Source: Hahnella aquatica
GTDB taxonomy: Bacteria > Pseudomonadota > Gammaproteobacteria > Burkholderiales > Burkholderiaceae_A
Assembly: GCA_965194505.1 (NCBI GenBank)
Contig: OZ239144.1
Span: forward strand, 806,001 to 870,000
Length of the DNA stretch: 64,000 nucleotides
Direction: 5' to 3'
The notes under the pieces were generated by a model that saw nothing but the letters and a program-made list of their open reading frames with translations, did not search any database and was not told where the DNA came from. This document shows, piece after piece, positions 1 to 8,554 of this stretch. Each line of letters starts with the position of its first letter. Position 1 is the first letter of the stretch. The position numbers and the translations under genes are program-made.

Positions 1-303
1 AAAGTCGGTGAGCTGGCCACGTTGATGCTGAAGCTGTGCCAGGGCGGCCTCGGCCGTGCCTGGCTTGCCGAGCCGCCGTGTTGCGCAAATGGCCACCTGG
101 TCCGAGCCAATCACCACCGCATCGGGGAATCGCGCTGACACGGCCAGGGCCTTCTCCCGGGCCAGGCGCTTGGCCATGGCGTCCCCGGGCTCGCCGTCGT
201 GCGCGACCTCTTCAACGCCTGGTGCAGCAACCTCGAACTGGACGCCCAAGCGGGCGAGCAGCGCTGCGCGGTATCGACTCGTGGAGGCGAGGATGATGGT
301 CAT
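1..303 (-). CDS. yceF: Maf/YceF-family nucleotide pyrophosphatase (3' end cut by window edge)
   Basis: This is the N-terminal 101 residues of a Maf-type protein, a house-cleaning nucleoside triphosphate pyrophosphatase. The YceF branch prefers m7GTP. The protein opens MTIILASTSRYR, the family signature with the phosphate-binding ASTS loop, and has the conserved GSDQV motif near residue 70. The reading frame runs off the left edge, so the catalytic C-terminal half is not visible. Assignment to YceF rather than YhdE rests on the SDQV variant and on position: it is divergent from yceD-rpmF-plsX, the usual yceF neighbourhood in beta- and gammaproteobacteria. Its start codon is only 9 bases from the start of yceD. 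Confidence 0.9.
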   Translation of the reverse strand, partial: MTIILASTSRYRAALLARLGVQFEVAAPGVEEVAHDGEPGDAMAKRLAREKALAVSARFPDAVVIGSDQVAICATRRLGKPGTAEAALAQLQHQRGQLTDF

Positions 304-312
304 GGCGGCATT

Positions 313-840
313 ATGATGGCCTTCATGCGACCCACGGCCACCCTCGACCCCAACGAACCGTTTCAACTCCATCTGTTTCGCGCACGCTTTCCTGGGGGGG
401 CTGCCTTTGAGGGATGCTTCGGCGAGGCCGATTTGCCCCGGCTAAATGCGTCTGGCCTGCGGCTGGATGGCGAGATGCGCTGGTCGGTTCGCTTCTCTGA
501 TGACACCCTGGTGCTGTCCGTGTCGGCCACGGCCTTGGCCCCCTGTGGCCGTTGCCTTCAGCCGGTTCGTTTCCCGCTTCAGGCCGACAGGCGTTTCCTT
601 TGTTTTGAGACCTCAGCCGAGGCCGATGAGGCGCTTGATGTGGAGGAGGACGCCCTCGAGACCCTCTCCAGCCAGGACGGCGCGAGCCTCGTCTCACTCT
701 GCGAAGACGAGGTGCTCCTGGCCGTGGGCGAGACCCCCTTGCATCCGGACTGCTCCATGCTGCCCACGGGGCAAGATCCTGGCGACAGCGAGCGGCTTCG
801 ACCATTCGCCGGCCTTGAAAAACTCCTGCAAAGGAAGTAG
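313..840 (+). CDS. yceD: YceD family protein (DUF177), rRNA accumulation protein
   Basis: The product is about 175 residues and belongs to the YceD/DUF177 family, which is linked to 23S rRNA accumulation and is nearly always encoded just before rpmF. Visible family marks are the CGRCLQP motif (Cys78 and Cys81), the HPDC motif near residue 150 and the RPFAGL segment near the C-terminus. The frame is open upstream to 199, but that part overlaps yceF on the other strand. I chose the ATG at 313; the ATGs at 316 and 325 are alternatives. The rpmF start is 50 bases downstream. Confidence 0.88.
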   Translation: MMAFMRPTATLDPNEPFQLHLFRARFPGGAAFEGCFGEADLPRLNASGLRLDGEMRWSVRFSDDTLVLSVSATALAPCGRCLQPVRFPLQADRRFLCFETSAEADEALDVEEDALETLSSQDGASLVSLCEDEVLLAVGETPLHPDCSMLPTGQDPGDSERLRPFAGLEKLLQRK

Positions 841-856
841 GCCATTCGGGTATACT
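826..856 (+). promoter_or_regulatory. possible promoter before rpmF
   Basis: The hexamer TATACT at 851-856 is a good sigma-70 -10 element, 35 bases before the rpmF start. The best -35 candidate is a weak CTGCAA at 826-831, 19 bases upstream and inside the yceD stop region. This could be an internal promoter for rpmF-plsX-fab. The call rests on the -10 element alone. Confidence 0.35.
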
Positions 857-890
857 TGAGGGTTTTGAAGGCTCCCCCGGAGAGAGAACC

Positions 891-1076
891 ATGGCCGTTC
901 AACAGAATAAGAAGTCGCCCTCGAAGCGGGGTATGCATCGCGCGCACGACTTCCTGACCAACCCACCCGTGGCGGTTGAACCCACCACGGGCGAAGTGCA
1001 TCGCCGGCATCACATCAGCCCATCGGGCTATTACCGAGGCAAGAAGGTCGTCAAGACATCGGTTGCTGAGGTTTAA
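891..1076 (+). CDS. rpmF: 50S ribosomal protein L32
   Basis: This is a 61-residue basic protein of the large ribosomal subunit. It begins MAVQQNKKSPSKRGMHRAH, the standard bacterial L32 opening, and continues with the conserved HHISPSGYYRG block. It lacks the zinc-binding Cys pairs of the C+ form, as expected for proteobacterial L32. A purine-rich GGAGAG sequence precedes the ATG. It lies between yceD and plsX, the conserved arrangement that ties ribosome synthesis to phospholipid and fatty acid synthesis. Confidence 0.97.
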   Translation: MAVQQNKKSPSKRGMHRAHDFLTNPPVAVEPTTGEVHRRHHISPSGYYRGKKVVKTSVAEV

Positions 1077-1108
1077 ACCCAAGGCGTCGGCTTAGGCCCC
1101 GTTTAGGC

Positions 1109-2137
1109 TTGTCCGTTCAGTCTCCCCCGGCCATTCGCGTGGCCATCGATGCCATGGGAGGGGACCATGGCCTGGTGGTCACCATCCCCGCTGCGGTCGA
1201 GTTCCTCGAACGCAACCCCGGCGCCAGCGTGCTGCTGGTCGGCCAGGCGCCTCGCATCGAGGCAGCCTTGGGCCAGCAGTCCGCCTTCCCCCGGCTTCAA
1301 TCTCGTATTCAGATTCGCCACACCGATGAGGTGGTGGCCATGGATGATCCCCCCGCCGTGGCGCTCAAGGGTAAGCGTCGTTCATCGATGCGCCTCGCCC
1401 TCGAGGCGGTCTCCGACGGCGAGGCGCAGGCCGCCGTGAGCGCGGGCAACACGGGAGCGCTCATGGCCATCTCGCGCTACGTGCTCAAGACCCTCGAAGG
1501 CATCGATCGTCCGGCCATTGCCACCTCCCTGCCCAACCGAACGGGCGGCGCCACCCTCATGCTCGACCTCGGCGCCAATGTCGATTGTTCCCCCGAGCAC
1601 CTGGTTCAGTTCGCCATGATGGGTGCGGCCCTCGTCACATCCCTGGGCGGCGAGTCACGCCCCTCGATTGGCCTGCTCAATGTGGGCGAGGAAATCATCA
1701 AGGGGAACGAGACGGTCAAGCAGGCGGGCGAGTTGCTTCGCGCCACGAGCCTGAATTTCGTGGGCAACGTGGAAGGCAACGATATTTTTAAAGGCACAGT
1801 GGATGTCATCGTCTGCGATGGCTTTGTGGGCAACGTGGCCCTCAAGACCTCCGAGGGCCTGGCCCAGATGATGGGAGGATTTCTCAAGAAGGAGTTCACC
1901 CAGAGCTGGTTCACGAGGCTGCTGGCGCTGGCCGCACGCCCCGTCCTCAAGCGCTTTGCAAGGCGGGTCGACCACCGACGCTACAACGGAGCGGCCCTCC
2001 TGGGCCTGCGAGGCATCGTCTTCAAGAGCCATGGTTCAGCCGACGCCTATGCCTTTCGGCACGCACTCGATCGGGCTGCAGAGGCGGCCAGCCACGGCCT
2101 GAATCAGCGCATTGCCCAGGCACTTCTCGCCGGCTGA
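1109..2137 (+). CDS. plsX: phosphate acyltransferase PlsX
   Basis: PlsX converts acyl-ACP to acyl-phosphate, the donor for PlsY in phosphatidic acid synthesis; it acts peripherally on the inner membrane. The 342-residue length is normal. Conserved segments visible are VAIDAMGGDHG at the N-terminus, SAGNTGALM, the GEE block (VGEEIIKGNE) and the C-terminal region with GIVFKSHGSADAYAF. I used a TTG start at 1109 because VAIDAMGGD needs a few residues before it. The GTG at 1139 would leave almost none. No strong Shine-Dalgarno sequence is visible for either. It is followed by fabH after 7 bases. Confidence 0.95.
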   Translation: MSVQSPPAIRVAIDAMGGDHGLVVTIPAAVEFLERNPGASVLLVGQAPRIEAALGQQSAFPRLQSRIQIRHTDEVVAMDDPPAVALKGKRRSSMRLALEAVSDGEAQAAVSAGNTGALMAISRYVLKTLEGIDRPAIATSLPNRTGGATLMLDLGANVDCSPEHLVQFAMMGAALVTSLGGESRPSIGLLNVGEEIIKGNETVKQAGELLRATSLNFVGNVEGNDIFKGTVDVIVCDGFVGNVALKTSEGLAQMMGGFLKKEFTQSWFTRLLALAARPVLKRFARRVDHRRYNGAALLGLRGIVFKSHGSADAYAFRHALDRAAEAASHGLNQRIAQALLAG

Positions 2138-2144
2138 TCACCCA

Positions 2145-3155
2145 ATGACAACCCCCATGCCTTATTCGCAGATCATCGGCTCAGGACAGGCCCTGCCGGG
2201 TGAGCCGGTCTCGAATGCTCAACTCGCCGACAGGCTCGCGGCTCGCGGCATTGAGACATCCGACCAGTGGATTCAAGAGCGCACGGGCATTGCCCAGCGT
2301 TACATCGCGCCAGATGGCGTTTTCTCGAGCGACCTTGCAGCCCAGGCGGCGCGCCAGGCCATGGTCGACGCAGGTGTTGCGCCCTCCGAGATCGACCTGC
2401 TCATCGTGGCAACCTCCACGCCCGACATGATCTTTCCGTCCACCGCCTGCCTGGTTCAGCAAAAGCTCGGCATCTCGCAGGGGATGGCGTTTGATGTGCA
2501 GGCGGTCTGCAGTGGGTTTGTCTACGCCCTGGCCACCGCCGACCTCTATATCCGGATGGGCAAGGCCAAGACGGCCTTGGTCATCGGCGCAGAGGTCTTT
2601 TCAAGAATTCTCGACTGGAACGACCGAGGCACCTGTGTGCTCTTTGGCGATGGTGCAGGGGCCATGCTTCTACGTGCTGGCGATACACCGGGGATCCTGG
2701 CCCACCGCCTACACGCCAAGGGGCAGCATGCCGACATTCTCCAAACGGCCGGCTCCATTCAGCACGGTGCGGCCATGGGCCACCCCTTCCTCACCATGGA
2801 TGGCCAGGCAGTCTTCAAGCTGGCCGTCGAGGTCCTGGAGTCCTCGGCTCGAGAGGTCTTGGCCGATGCCAACATGACCGCGGATCAGGTCGATTGGCTC
2901 ATTCCCCATCAGGCCAACATTCGAATTCTTCAGTTCACTGCGCGCCGAATGGGGCTTCCCTTCGAGCGGGTGATTGCCACCGTGGGCCGACACGCCAACA
3001 CGTCGGCCGCATCTGTGCCCCTGGCCTTCGACACCGCGCGGCGAGATGGCCGCCTTCGCAAGGGCCAGACGGTGCTCATGCAGGGTGTGGGTGGCGGCTT
3101 TACGTGGGGGGCTGTGCTCGCCCGACTCACGCACGATTCAATGTCATCAGCGTAA
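2145..3155 (+). CDS. fabH: beta-ketoacyl-ACP synthase III
   Basis: FabH condenses acetyl-CoA with malonyl-ACP to start type II fatty acid synthesis. The catalytic triad is intact: Cys122 in AVCSGF, His in IPHQANIRI and Asn in GRHANTSAASVP. The C-terminal GVGGGFTWGAV block is also typical. Length is 336 residues from the ATG at 2145, just after the plsX stop; the frame is open to 2112 but that would overlap plsX. An in-frame ATG at 2157 is an alternative start. The gene belongs to the plsX-fabHDG-acpP-fabF run. Confidence 0.96.
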   Translation: MTTPMPYSQIIGSGQALPGEPVSNAQLADRLAARGIETSDQWIQERTGIAQRYIAPDGVFSSDLAAQAARQAMVDAGVAPSEIDLLIVATSTPDMIFPSTACLVQQKLGISQGMAFDVQAVCSGFVYALATADLYIRMGKAKTALVIGAEVFSRILDWNDRGTCVLFGDGAGAMLLRAGDTPGILAHRLHAKGQHADILQTAGSIQHGAAMGHPFLTMDGQAVFKLAVEVLESSAREVLADANMTADQVDWLIPHQANIRILQFTARRMGLPFERVIATVGRHANTSAASVPLAFDTARRDGRLRKGQTVLMQGVGGGFTWGAVLARLTHDSMSSA

Positions 3156-3166
3156 GGAATTTTTGG

Positions 3167-4105
3167 ATGTCCGCCTCAATCGCTTTTCTATTTCCAGGCC
3201 AAGGCTCCCAGACCGTGGGCATGCTCGGGGGCTTCTCTGATAATCGCACCGTTGCCTCGGTGATCGATACGGCCTCAGCCGCCCTGGGCGAGGACCTCGC
3301 TGCCATGGTGGCCAATGGCCCCGCAGAGTCACTCGGCCTGACCGTGAACACCCAGCCCGTGATGCTGGCCTGCAGCGTGGCCTTTTTTGAGGCCTATCGT
3401 GCGGCCGGGGGGCGGATGCCCACGCACGCGGCCGGCCACAGCCTTGGCGAGTACGCTGCGCTCACGGCTGCGGGCGTGTTCTCCTTGGCCGATGCGGTGC
3501 GAACGGTTCGATTTCGTGCCGAGCAGATGCAGGCGGCAGTGCCGGTGGGCACTGGCGGCATGGCCGCCATTCTCGGGCTGTCTGCATCCGAGGTCGATCA
3601 GCATTGCAGGGCACACAGCCGTGACGGTGCCATCGTGGAGGCGGTGAACTTCAACGCGCCCGATCAGACCGTTATCGCAGGCCACCTGCCTGCGGTCCAG
3701 GCCGCCTGCGATGCCTTGAAGGCGGCGGGGGCCAAGCGGGCCATCTTGCTTCCGGTGTCCGCACCCTTTCACGCCAGCCTTCTCGCGCCTGCGGCCCAGG
3801 CCCTGGAGCAGCGGCTCGCGGTGCTCTCGCTTGGCAGCCCTGTATTCACGGTGCTCCACAACGTCGATGTCCAGCCTCATGCAGCCGCCCAAGACATTCG
3901 GCAGGCCCTTGCGCTACAGGCCATGCGACCGGTTCGTTGGGTGGAGACCATCGAGGCCATGGTGGCCCAGGGTGTCCAGACCATGGTCGAGTGCGGCCCA
4001 GGCAAGGTGCTGTCGGGCCTGGTCAAGCGCATCGCCCCAGAGGTGCGCATGCTCAACATCCTGGATCAGGCCAGCCTTGAACAGACTCTGGAGGCCACAG
4101 CATGA
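3167..4105 (+). CDS. fabD: malonyl CoA-ACP transacylase
   Basis: FabD moves the malonyl group from CoA to ACP. The sequence shows the opening FLFPGQGSQ, the nucleophile Ser92 in GHSLGEYAAL and the catalytic His202 in SAPFHASLL. Length is 312 residues. The ATG at 3167 has a clear AAGGA ribosome site 8 bases upstream, so the longer open frame back to 2894 inside fabH is rejected. The stop overlaps the fabG start by four bases (ATGA). Confidence 0.96.
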   Translation: MSASIAFLFPGQGSQTVGMLGGFSDNRTVASVIDTASAALGEDLAAMVANGPAESLGLTVNTQPVMLACSVAFFEAYRAAGGRMPTHAAGHSLGEYAALTAAGVFSLADAVRTVRFRAEQMQAAVPVGTGGMAAILGLSASEVDQHCRAHSRDGAIVEAVNFNAPDQTVIAGHLPAVQAACDALKAAGAKRAILLPVSAPFHASLLAPAAQALEQRLAVLSLGSPVFTVLHNVDVQPHAAAQDIRQALALQAMRPVRWVETIEAMVAQGVQTMVECGPGKVLSGLVKRIAPEVRMLNILDQASLEQTLEATA

Positions 4106-4836
4106 CGCGAGTTGCATTGGTGACCGGCGCGAGCCGGGGAATTGGTCAGGCCATTGCAGAGGGCCTGGCCCAGTCGGGCCACATTGTGGTGGGGACTGCC
4201 ACCACCGATGATGGTGCGAAGGCCATCTCGGCGCAGGCGCTGGCCAAAGGGCTCACCATCCATGGTGAGCGGCTGCAGGTCAACGAGCCTGGTGCGATTG
4301 AGGCCATCGTGGCCAAGGTGTCGGCCGACCATGGCAGCCTCGACATCCTTGTGAACAATGCCGGCATCACGCGCGACAACCTCGCCATGCGCATGAAGGA
4401 TGAGGAGTGGGACGCGGTCATCGAGACCAACCTCAGCAGTGTCTTTAAGCTTTGCCGAGCGGTGCTTCGGCCCATGATGAAGGCGCGTTGGGGCCGCATC
4501 ATCAACATCACCTCGGTCGTGGGTGAGATCGGGAACGCTGGTCAGGCCAATTACGCTGCGGCCAAGGCTGGGGTGGCTGGGATGACGAGGGCCTTGGCCC
4601 GAGAGGTGGGCAGTCGAGGCATCACCGTCAATGCGGTGGCGCCGGGGTTCATCGACACGGACATGACCCGAGGGTTGTCCCCAGAGCAGGTGGCCGCGCT
4701 CACCGCCCAGATCCCGCTCCAACGTCTCGGAAATGTCATCGATATTTCGTCTTCTGTCGTCTTTTTGGCTTCAGAGGGCGCTGGCTACATTACCGGCGAG
4801 ACACTCAGCGTCAACGGTGGCATGGCCATGTCCTGA
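4102..4836 (+). CDS. fabG: 3-oxoacyl-ACP reductase FabG
   Basis: This NADPH-dependent reductase performs the first reduction in the elongation cycle. It is a classical short-chain dehydrogenase of 244 residues. It has the nucleotide-binding TGASRGIG near residue 8, the NNAG motif, and the catalytic Ser-Tyr-Lys set in SVVGEIGNAGQANYAAAK. The C-terminus SVNGGMAMS is typical of true FabG. It overlaps fabD by four bases, which implies translational coupling, and precedes acpP by 49 bases. Confidence 0.97.
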   Translation: MTRVALVTGASRGIGQAIAEGLAQSGHIVVGTATTDDGAKAISAQALAKGLTIHGERLQVNEPGAIEAIVAKVSADHGSLDILVNNAGITRDNLAMRMKDEEWDAVIETNLSSVFKLCRAVLRPMMKARWGRIINITSVVGEIGNAGQANYAAAKAGVAGMTRALAREVGSRGITVNAVAPGFIDTDMTRGLSPEQVAALTAQIPLQRLGNVIDISSSVVFLASEGAGYITGETLSVNGGMAMS

Positions 4837-4885
4837 TACAATCTCGACGCTGTACACCCCTTGGTTCACCACAGGAAAGAAGATC

Positions 4886-5125
4886 ATGGAAGACATCGAG
4901 AAGCGCGTCAAAGCAATCGTCTCGGAGCAGTTGGGCGTCAAGCTTGAAGACATCAAGACCGAGTCCAAATTCGTCGACGACCTTGGGGCCGATTCCCTCG
5001 ACACCGTTGAGCTGGTGATGGCGCTGGAAGATGCGTTCGAGTGTGAGATTCCCGACGAAGAGGCCGAGAAGATCACCACCGTTCAGCAGGCCATCGACTA
5101 CATCAACAACAACCTCAAGAAGTAG
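4886..5125 (+). CDS. acpP: acyl carrier protein
   Basis: This is the 79-residue acidic acyl carrier for fatty acid synthesis. The phosphopantetheine attachment residue is Ser37 in GADSLDTVELVM. The chosen ATG at 4886 gives the canonical opening MEDIEKRVK and follows an AGGAAAGAAG ribosome site. Longer open frame upstream belongs to fabG. A TACAAT hexamer at 4837-4842 could be a -10 element for an acpP promoter, which would fit the very high expression usual for this protein, but no clear -35 was seen. Confidence 0.97.
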   Translation: MEDIEKRVKAIVSEQLGVKLEDIKTESKFVDDLGADSLDTVELVMALEDAFECEIPDEEAEKITTVQQAIDYINNNLKK

Positions 5126-5140
5126 GTTCGTCCCCCCGCC

Positions 5141-6388
5141 GTGTCGTCTCCTCATTCGCAACGGCGCCGGGTGGTGGTTACCGGCCTCGGTTGCGTCTCT
5201 CCTGTTGGCAATTCCGTCGCCGAGGCCTGGCAGTCACTCATGTCGGGGCGGACTGGCATTGCCAACATCACGCGCTTCGATGCCTCGGGCCTCTCGGTCC
5301 ACTTCGCGGGGGAAGTCAAGGGCTTCAACATCGAGAACTATGTGGCAGCCAAAGAGGCTCGTCACATGGATGTCTTCATCCATTACGGCATTGCGGCGGG
5401 CCTTCAGGCCCTCGATGACTCCGGCCTAGAGGTCACAGAGGCAAACGCAGAGCGCCTTGGCGTGATGGTGGGTTCGGGAATCGGTGGCCTTCCGATGATC
5501 GAAGACACTCACACGGAATACACCAACCGCGGGGCCCGGCGCATCTCGCCATTTTTTGTGCCCGGCTCGATCATCAACATGATCTCGGGCCACATCAGCA
5601 TTCTTCGGGGGCTCAAGGGCCCCAATTTGGCGGCCGTGACGGCCTGCACCACGGGGTTGCACAGCCTTGGGCTGGCCGCTCGCCTGATTCAATATGGTGA
5701 TGCCGATGTCATGGTGGCGGGTGGGGCTGAGTCCACCATCTCGCCGCTGGGTGTCGGCGGGTTTGCTGCGGCCAGGGCACTCTCAACCCGCAATGACGAC
5801 CCCGCCACGGCGTCTCGCCCTTGGGACAAGGGCCGAGATGGCTTTGTGCTCGGGGAGGGTGCCGGGGTCATGGTGCTTGAGGAATACGAGCATGCCAAGG
5901 CTCGAGGTGCCAAGATCTACGCAGAGCTCTCTGGTGTTGGCTTCTCGGGCGATGCCTTTCATATGACTGCACCCAACATGGACGGCCCCCGACGCTGCAT
6001 GCTGGCGGCCCTTCGAGATGCCGGTGTGAACCCCGATGCCGTGGAATACATCAACGCGCACGGGACCTCGACGCCGCTGGGAGACAAGAACGAGACAGAT
6101 GCCATCAAGGCCGCCTTTGGCGCCCACGCGGGCCGGCTGGTGGTCAACTCCACCAAATCCATGACGGGCCACCTGTTGGGCGGGGCGGGTGGTGTGGAGG
6201 CCGTCTTCACCGTCTTGGCCATTCACCATCAGGCCAGCCCCCCCACCATTAACATTTTTGAACAGGACCCAGAGTGCGATCTCGACTACTGCGCAAACCA
6301 TGGCCGTGACATGGCCATTGGCGTGGCGGTGAAGAATAATTTTGGGTTTGGCGGCACCAACGGCACACTGGTCTTTGCGCGGGTCTGA
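5141..6388 (+). CDS. fabF: beta-ketoacyl-ACP synthase II
   Basis: FabF elongates acyl-ACP chains by condensation with malonyl-ACP. The 415-residue protein carries the catalytic Cys169 (TACTTG) and the two histidines in NAHGTSTPLGD and SMTGHLLGGAGG; the last block NNFGFGGTNG is also conserved. A GTG at 5141 is used, 15 bases after acpP. It ends two bases before the GTG of rpoE, so the fatty acid genes and the sigma-E regulon leader are likely co-transcribed. Confidence 0.96.
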   Translation: MSSPHSQRRRVVVTGLGCVSPVGNSVAEAWQSLMSGRTGIANITRFDASGLSVHFAGEVKGFNIENYVAAKEARHMDVFIHYGIAAGLQALDDSGLEVTEANAERLGVMVGSGIGGLPMIEDTHTEYTNRGARRISPFFVPGSIINMISGHISILRGLKGPNLAAVTACTTGLHSLGLAARLIQYGDADVMVAGGAESTISPLGVGGFAAARALSTRNDDPATASRPWDKGRDGFVLGEGAGVMVLEEYEHAKARGAKIYAELSGVGFSGDAFHMTAPNMDGPRRCMLAALRDAGVNPDAVEYINAHGTSTPLGDKNETDAIKAAFGAHAGRLVVNSTKSMTGHLLGGAGGVEAVFTVLAIHHQASPPTINIFEQDPECDLDYCANHGRDMAIGVAVKNNFGFGGTNGTLVFARV

Positions 6389-6390
6389 TC

Positions 6391-6999
6391 GTGTCTGAGC
6401 GCGACACCGACCAGCTGCTGGTCGAGCGGGTTCAGGCCGGTGACAAAAAAGCCTTCGACTTACTCGTATCCAAGTACCATCGGAAGGTCATCCGCCTGAT
6501 CTCCCGTCTGGTGAGAGACCCCGCAGAGGTTGAGGACATTGCCCAAGAGGCCTTCATCAAGGCCTACCGCTCCATGTCTCAGTTCCGAGGCGACAGCGCC
6601 TTCTACACCTGGCTGTATCGGATTGCGGTGAACACGGCAAAAAATGCGCTGGTCGCATCGAACCGGCGCCCAGTTCCGTTGTCTGACCTCACTAGATCTG
6701 ACGACAACGGTGATGCAGAGCCCTGGATTCCTGAGGCCGGCATCGACAGTCAGACGCCAGAAGCCATGTTGTCCTCCCGGCAAGTTGCACAAACGGTAGA
6801 CAAGGCGATGCAGGCCTTGGCACCGGACCTCCGGACGGCCATCATGCTTCGTGAAATTGAAGGGCTGAGTTATGAGGAAATCGCAGAGGCCATGAACTGT
6901 CCAATCGGTACCGTTCGATCCCGCATTTTTCGTGCGCGGGAGGCCATTGCCCTGGAGCTTCGGCCACTGCTCGACACGCCTGACGACAAACGCTGGTAG
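6391..6999 (+). CDS. rpoE: RNA polymerase sigma-E factor (RpoE/AlgU)
   Basis: This extracytoplasmic-function sigma factor directs transcription of envelope stress genes. Region 2 is seen in VEDIAQEAFIKAYRS and the following FYTWLYRIAVNTAKN. Region 4 is the C-terminal helix-turn-helix (LSYEEIAEAMNCPIGTVRSR). Length 202 residues is normal for group 4 RpoE. It starts with GTG two bases after fabF and is followed by rseA, rseB and degP, as in other betaproteobacteria. It is presumably held inactive by RseA. No sigma-E type promoter (GAACTT-like) was recognised just upstream. Confidence 0.96.
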   Translation: MSERDTDQLLVERVQAGDKKAFDLLVSKYHRKVIRLISRLVRDPAEVEDIAQEAFIKAYRSMSQFRGDSAFYTWLYRIAVNTAKNALVASNRRPVPLSDLTRSDDNGDAEPWIPEAGIDSQTPEAMLSSRQVAQTVDKAMQALAPDLRTAIMLREIEGLSYEEIAEAMNCPIGTVRSRIFRAREAIALELRPLLDTPDDKRW

Positions 7000-7007
7000 G
7001 AGAACCC

Positions 7008-7568
7008 ATGCTGCCCATCGACCCCGCCGACCGCGCCAATATCTCTGCCCTCCTGGACGGTGAACTCACCCCACAGGAGGCCAGGCAGGTCATGGCGGCC
7101 ATCGCCTCCGACCACGGCCGCCAGGCCGACTTCCACGCCTACAGCCTGATTGGAGACGCACTGCGTGGCCAGTTGGCTGGCGCCGCATCGTCCTCATTCG
7201 TTTCCCAGGTATCGGCCCATCTCGCAGACGAACCGACCGTTCTGGCGCCCCGCGTCCGCCGCAGCAAGGTGTCTGTTGGCTGGCGAGGCGCGATCGCCGC
7301 CTCGGTTGCCGCCGTGGGGTTCGTATCGGCTGTGGTGCTGGTCGGGATAGAGCCTCTCGGCCCCGCCGGCACCGCCTCGTCCACCCAAGCACAAGCGCCC
7401 ACTCGGGTTCAGTTCTCGGGCCAGGGCATCGGTGCCTTGCCTCTGGTGACGCCGCCCAATGTGGCCGTTCTGAGGGCGTCGCTCGAGGATCCCCACACCC
7501 AGTCTCTCCTCGAGTCTCACGGCTCGATGATCACACGGCTGCGGATGACGCAGGAGGCCCGTCCTTGA
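7008..7568 (+). CDS. rseA: sigma-E anti-sigma factor RseA
   Basis: RseA is a single-pass inner membrane protein that sequesters RpoE in the cytoplasm and is degraded during envelope stress. The N-terminal domain shows the family pattern ISALLDGEL followed by YSLIGDALRG (about residues 11-60). A hydrophobic membrane segment (AAVGFVSAVVLVGI) lies near residues 100-115. The C-terminal periplasmic part is only about 70 residues. The ATG follows TAGGAG at the rpoE stop. The stop overlaps the rseB TTG by four bases. Confidence 0.9.
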   Translation: MLPIDPADRANISALLDGELTPQEARQVMAAIASDHGRQADFHAYSLIGDALRGQLAGAASSSFVSQVSAHLADEPTVLAPRVRRSKVSVGWRGAIAASVAAVGFVSAVVLVGIEPLGPAGTASSTQAQAPTRVQFSGQGIGALPLVTPPNVAVLRASLEDPHTQSLLESHGSMITRLRMTQEARP

Positions 7569-8524
7569 AGACCCGGCCTTTGGGGGTGGCGCTGCCTTTG
7601 GCGGCGCTGGCCCTGGCCTCCCTGGGAAGCCCCCTGGCCGCCAGCCCCGGCGGCCACCCCACCGAGCAGCTCAGCCGTGTGCATCAGGCGGCCTCCTCCT
7701 TGAGCTTTGCTGGCACTTATGTTCACAGCCACGGTGAGGGGCTCTTTACGGCGAAGATCTATCAGCAGGTCGATCGTGCGCGTCCCACTGTGAGAATTGT
7801 TTCTGTGGATGGAGAGCCTCGTGAGGTCATCCGCTCCTCAGACGCCATCAAGACATTCATTCCAGAGCAGAAGACGGTGCGCGTCTCGCCCATGGTGCCA
7901 AGACTGGCCGATTTCCCTGCCTTGCTTCACGGGGCGCCGGAGGATGTTCTGGTCCACTATCGCCTGAAGGTGTCGCCGGGCAAACGTGTGGCCGGGCTGC
8001 CGACCGACAAGATCGAACTCGAACCCGTCGACGCTCACCGATATGCCTGGCGCTACTGGGTCGACCGCAAGACAGGCCTGCTGCTGAAGTCCCAGCAGAT
8101 GCACCCCGATGGCCGCGTGCTCGCCGAGCTCGCCTTCACGGAGCTCAAGGTCGGGAAAAAGGTTGCGGTTCGCTCGCGTTACGAGGGTCAGCCCGGCTGG
8201 ACGCAGAAGCTGGAGGACCGAGCTCCGATGGCTGAACAGGAGTTGCGGGGTCTGCCCACTTATGGCGGATTCAAACCCGTGTCGGGCCTTCGCTCTCCCG
8301 ATGGCCAGCGCCGCCAGATCTTCTTCTCGGACGGCCTGGCCCGCATCTCGGTCTTCATGGAGTCCGATGTCTCACAGGCACCCCATGTGCCAGCGGAGTC
8401 GCCGGGCGGCACCAGCATCGCCGCGGTGCGTCACAACAACTGGCTCATCACTGCAATTGGGGAGGTTCCCCTGCCCACCGCGGTGGCGTTGGCCCAAAAG
8501 GTCTCTCCAGATCCCTTACCCTAA
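7565..8524 (+). CDS. rseB: sigma-E regulatory protein RseB (MucB)
   Basis: RseB is a periplasmic protein that binds RseA and protects it from the site-1 protease. The 319-residue product has a Sec signal peptide (LGVALPLAALALASLGSPLAA) and the MucB/RseB pattern: SFAGTYVHSHGEGLFT early, DGEPREVIR, and YRYWVDRKTGLLLKS-like text near residue 170 (here YAWRYWVDRKTGLLL). The start is a TTG embedded in the rseA stop (TTGA). Such weak coupled starts are common in this window. Confidence 0.92.
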   Translation: MKTRPLGVALPLAALALASLGSPLAASPGGHPTEQLSRVHQAASSLSFAGTYVHSHGEGLFTAKIYQQVDRARPTVRIVSVDGEPREVIRSSDAIKTFIPEQKTVRVSPMVPRLADFPALLHGAPEDVLVHYRLKVSPGKRVAGLPTDKIELEPVDAHRYAWRYWVDRKTGLLLKSQQMHPDGRVLAELAFTELKVGKKVAVRSRYEGQPGWTQKLEDRAPMAEQELRGLPTYGGFKPVSGLRSPDGQRRQIFFSDGLARISVFMESDVSQAPHVPAESPGGTSIAAVRHNNWLITAIGEVPLPTAVALAQKVSPDPLP

Positions 8525-8554
8525 GCGGTATCCCACACCGAAAGAGGATTGACC

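Noticed and set aside
6300..6390. sigma-E autoregulatory promoter before rpoE
   Set aside because: No GAACTT-like -35 with a matching -10 was seen within the fabF end.
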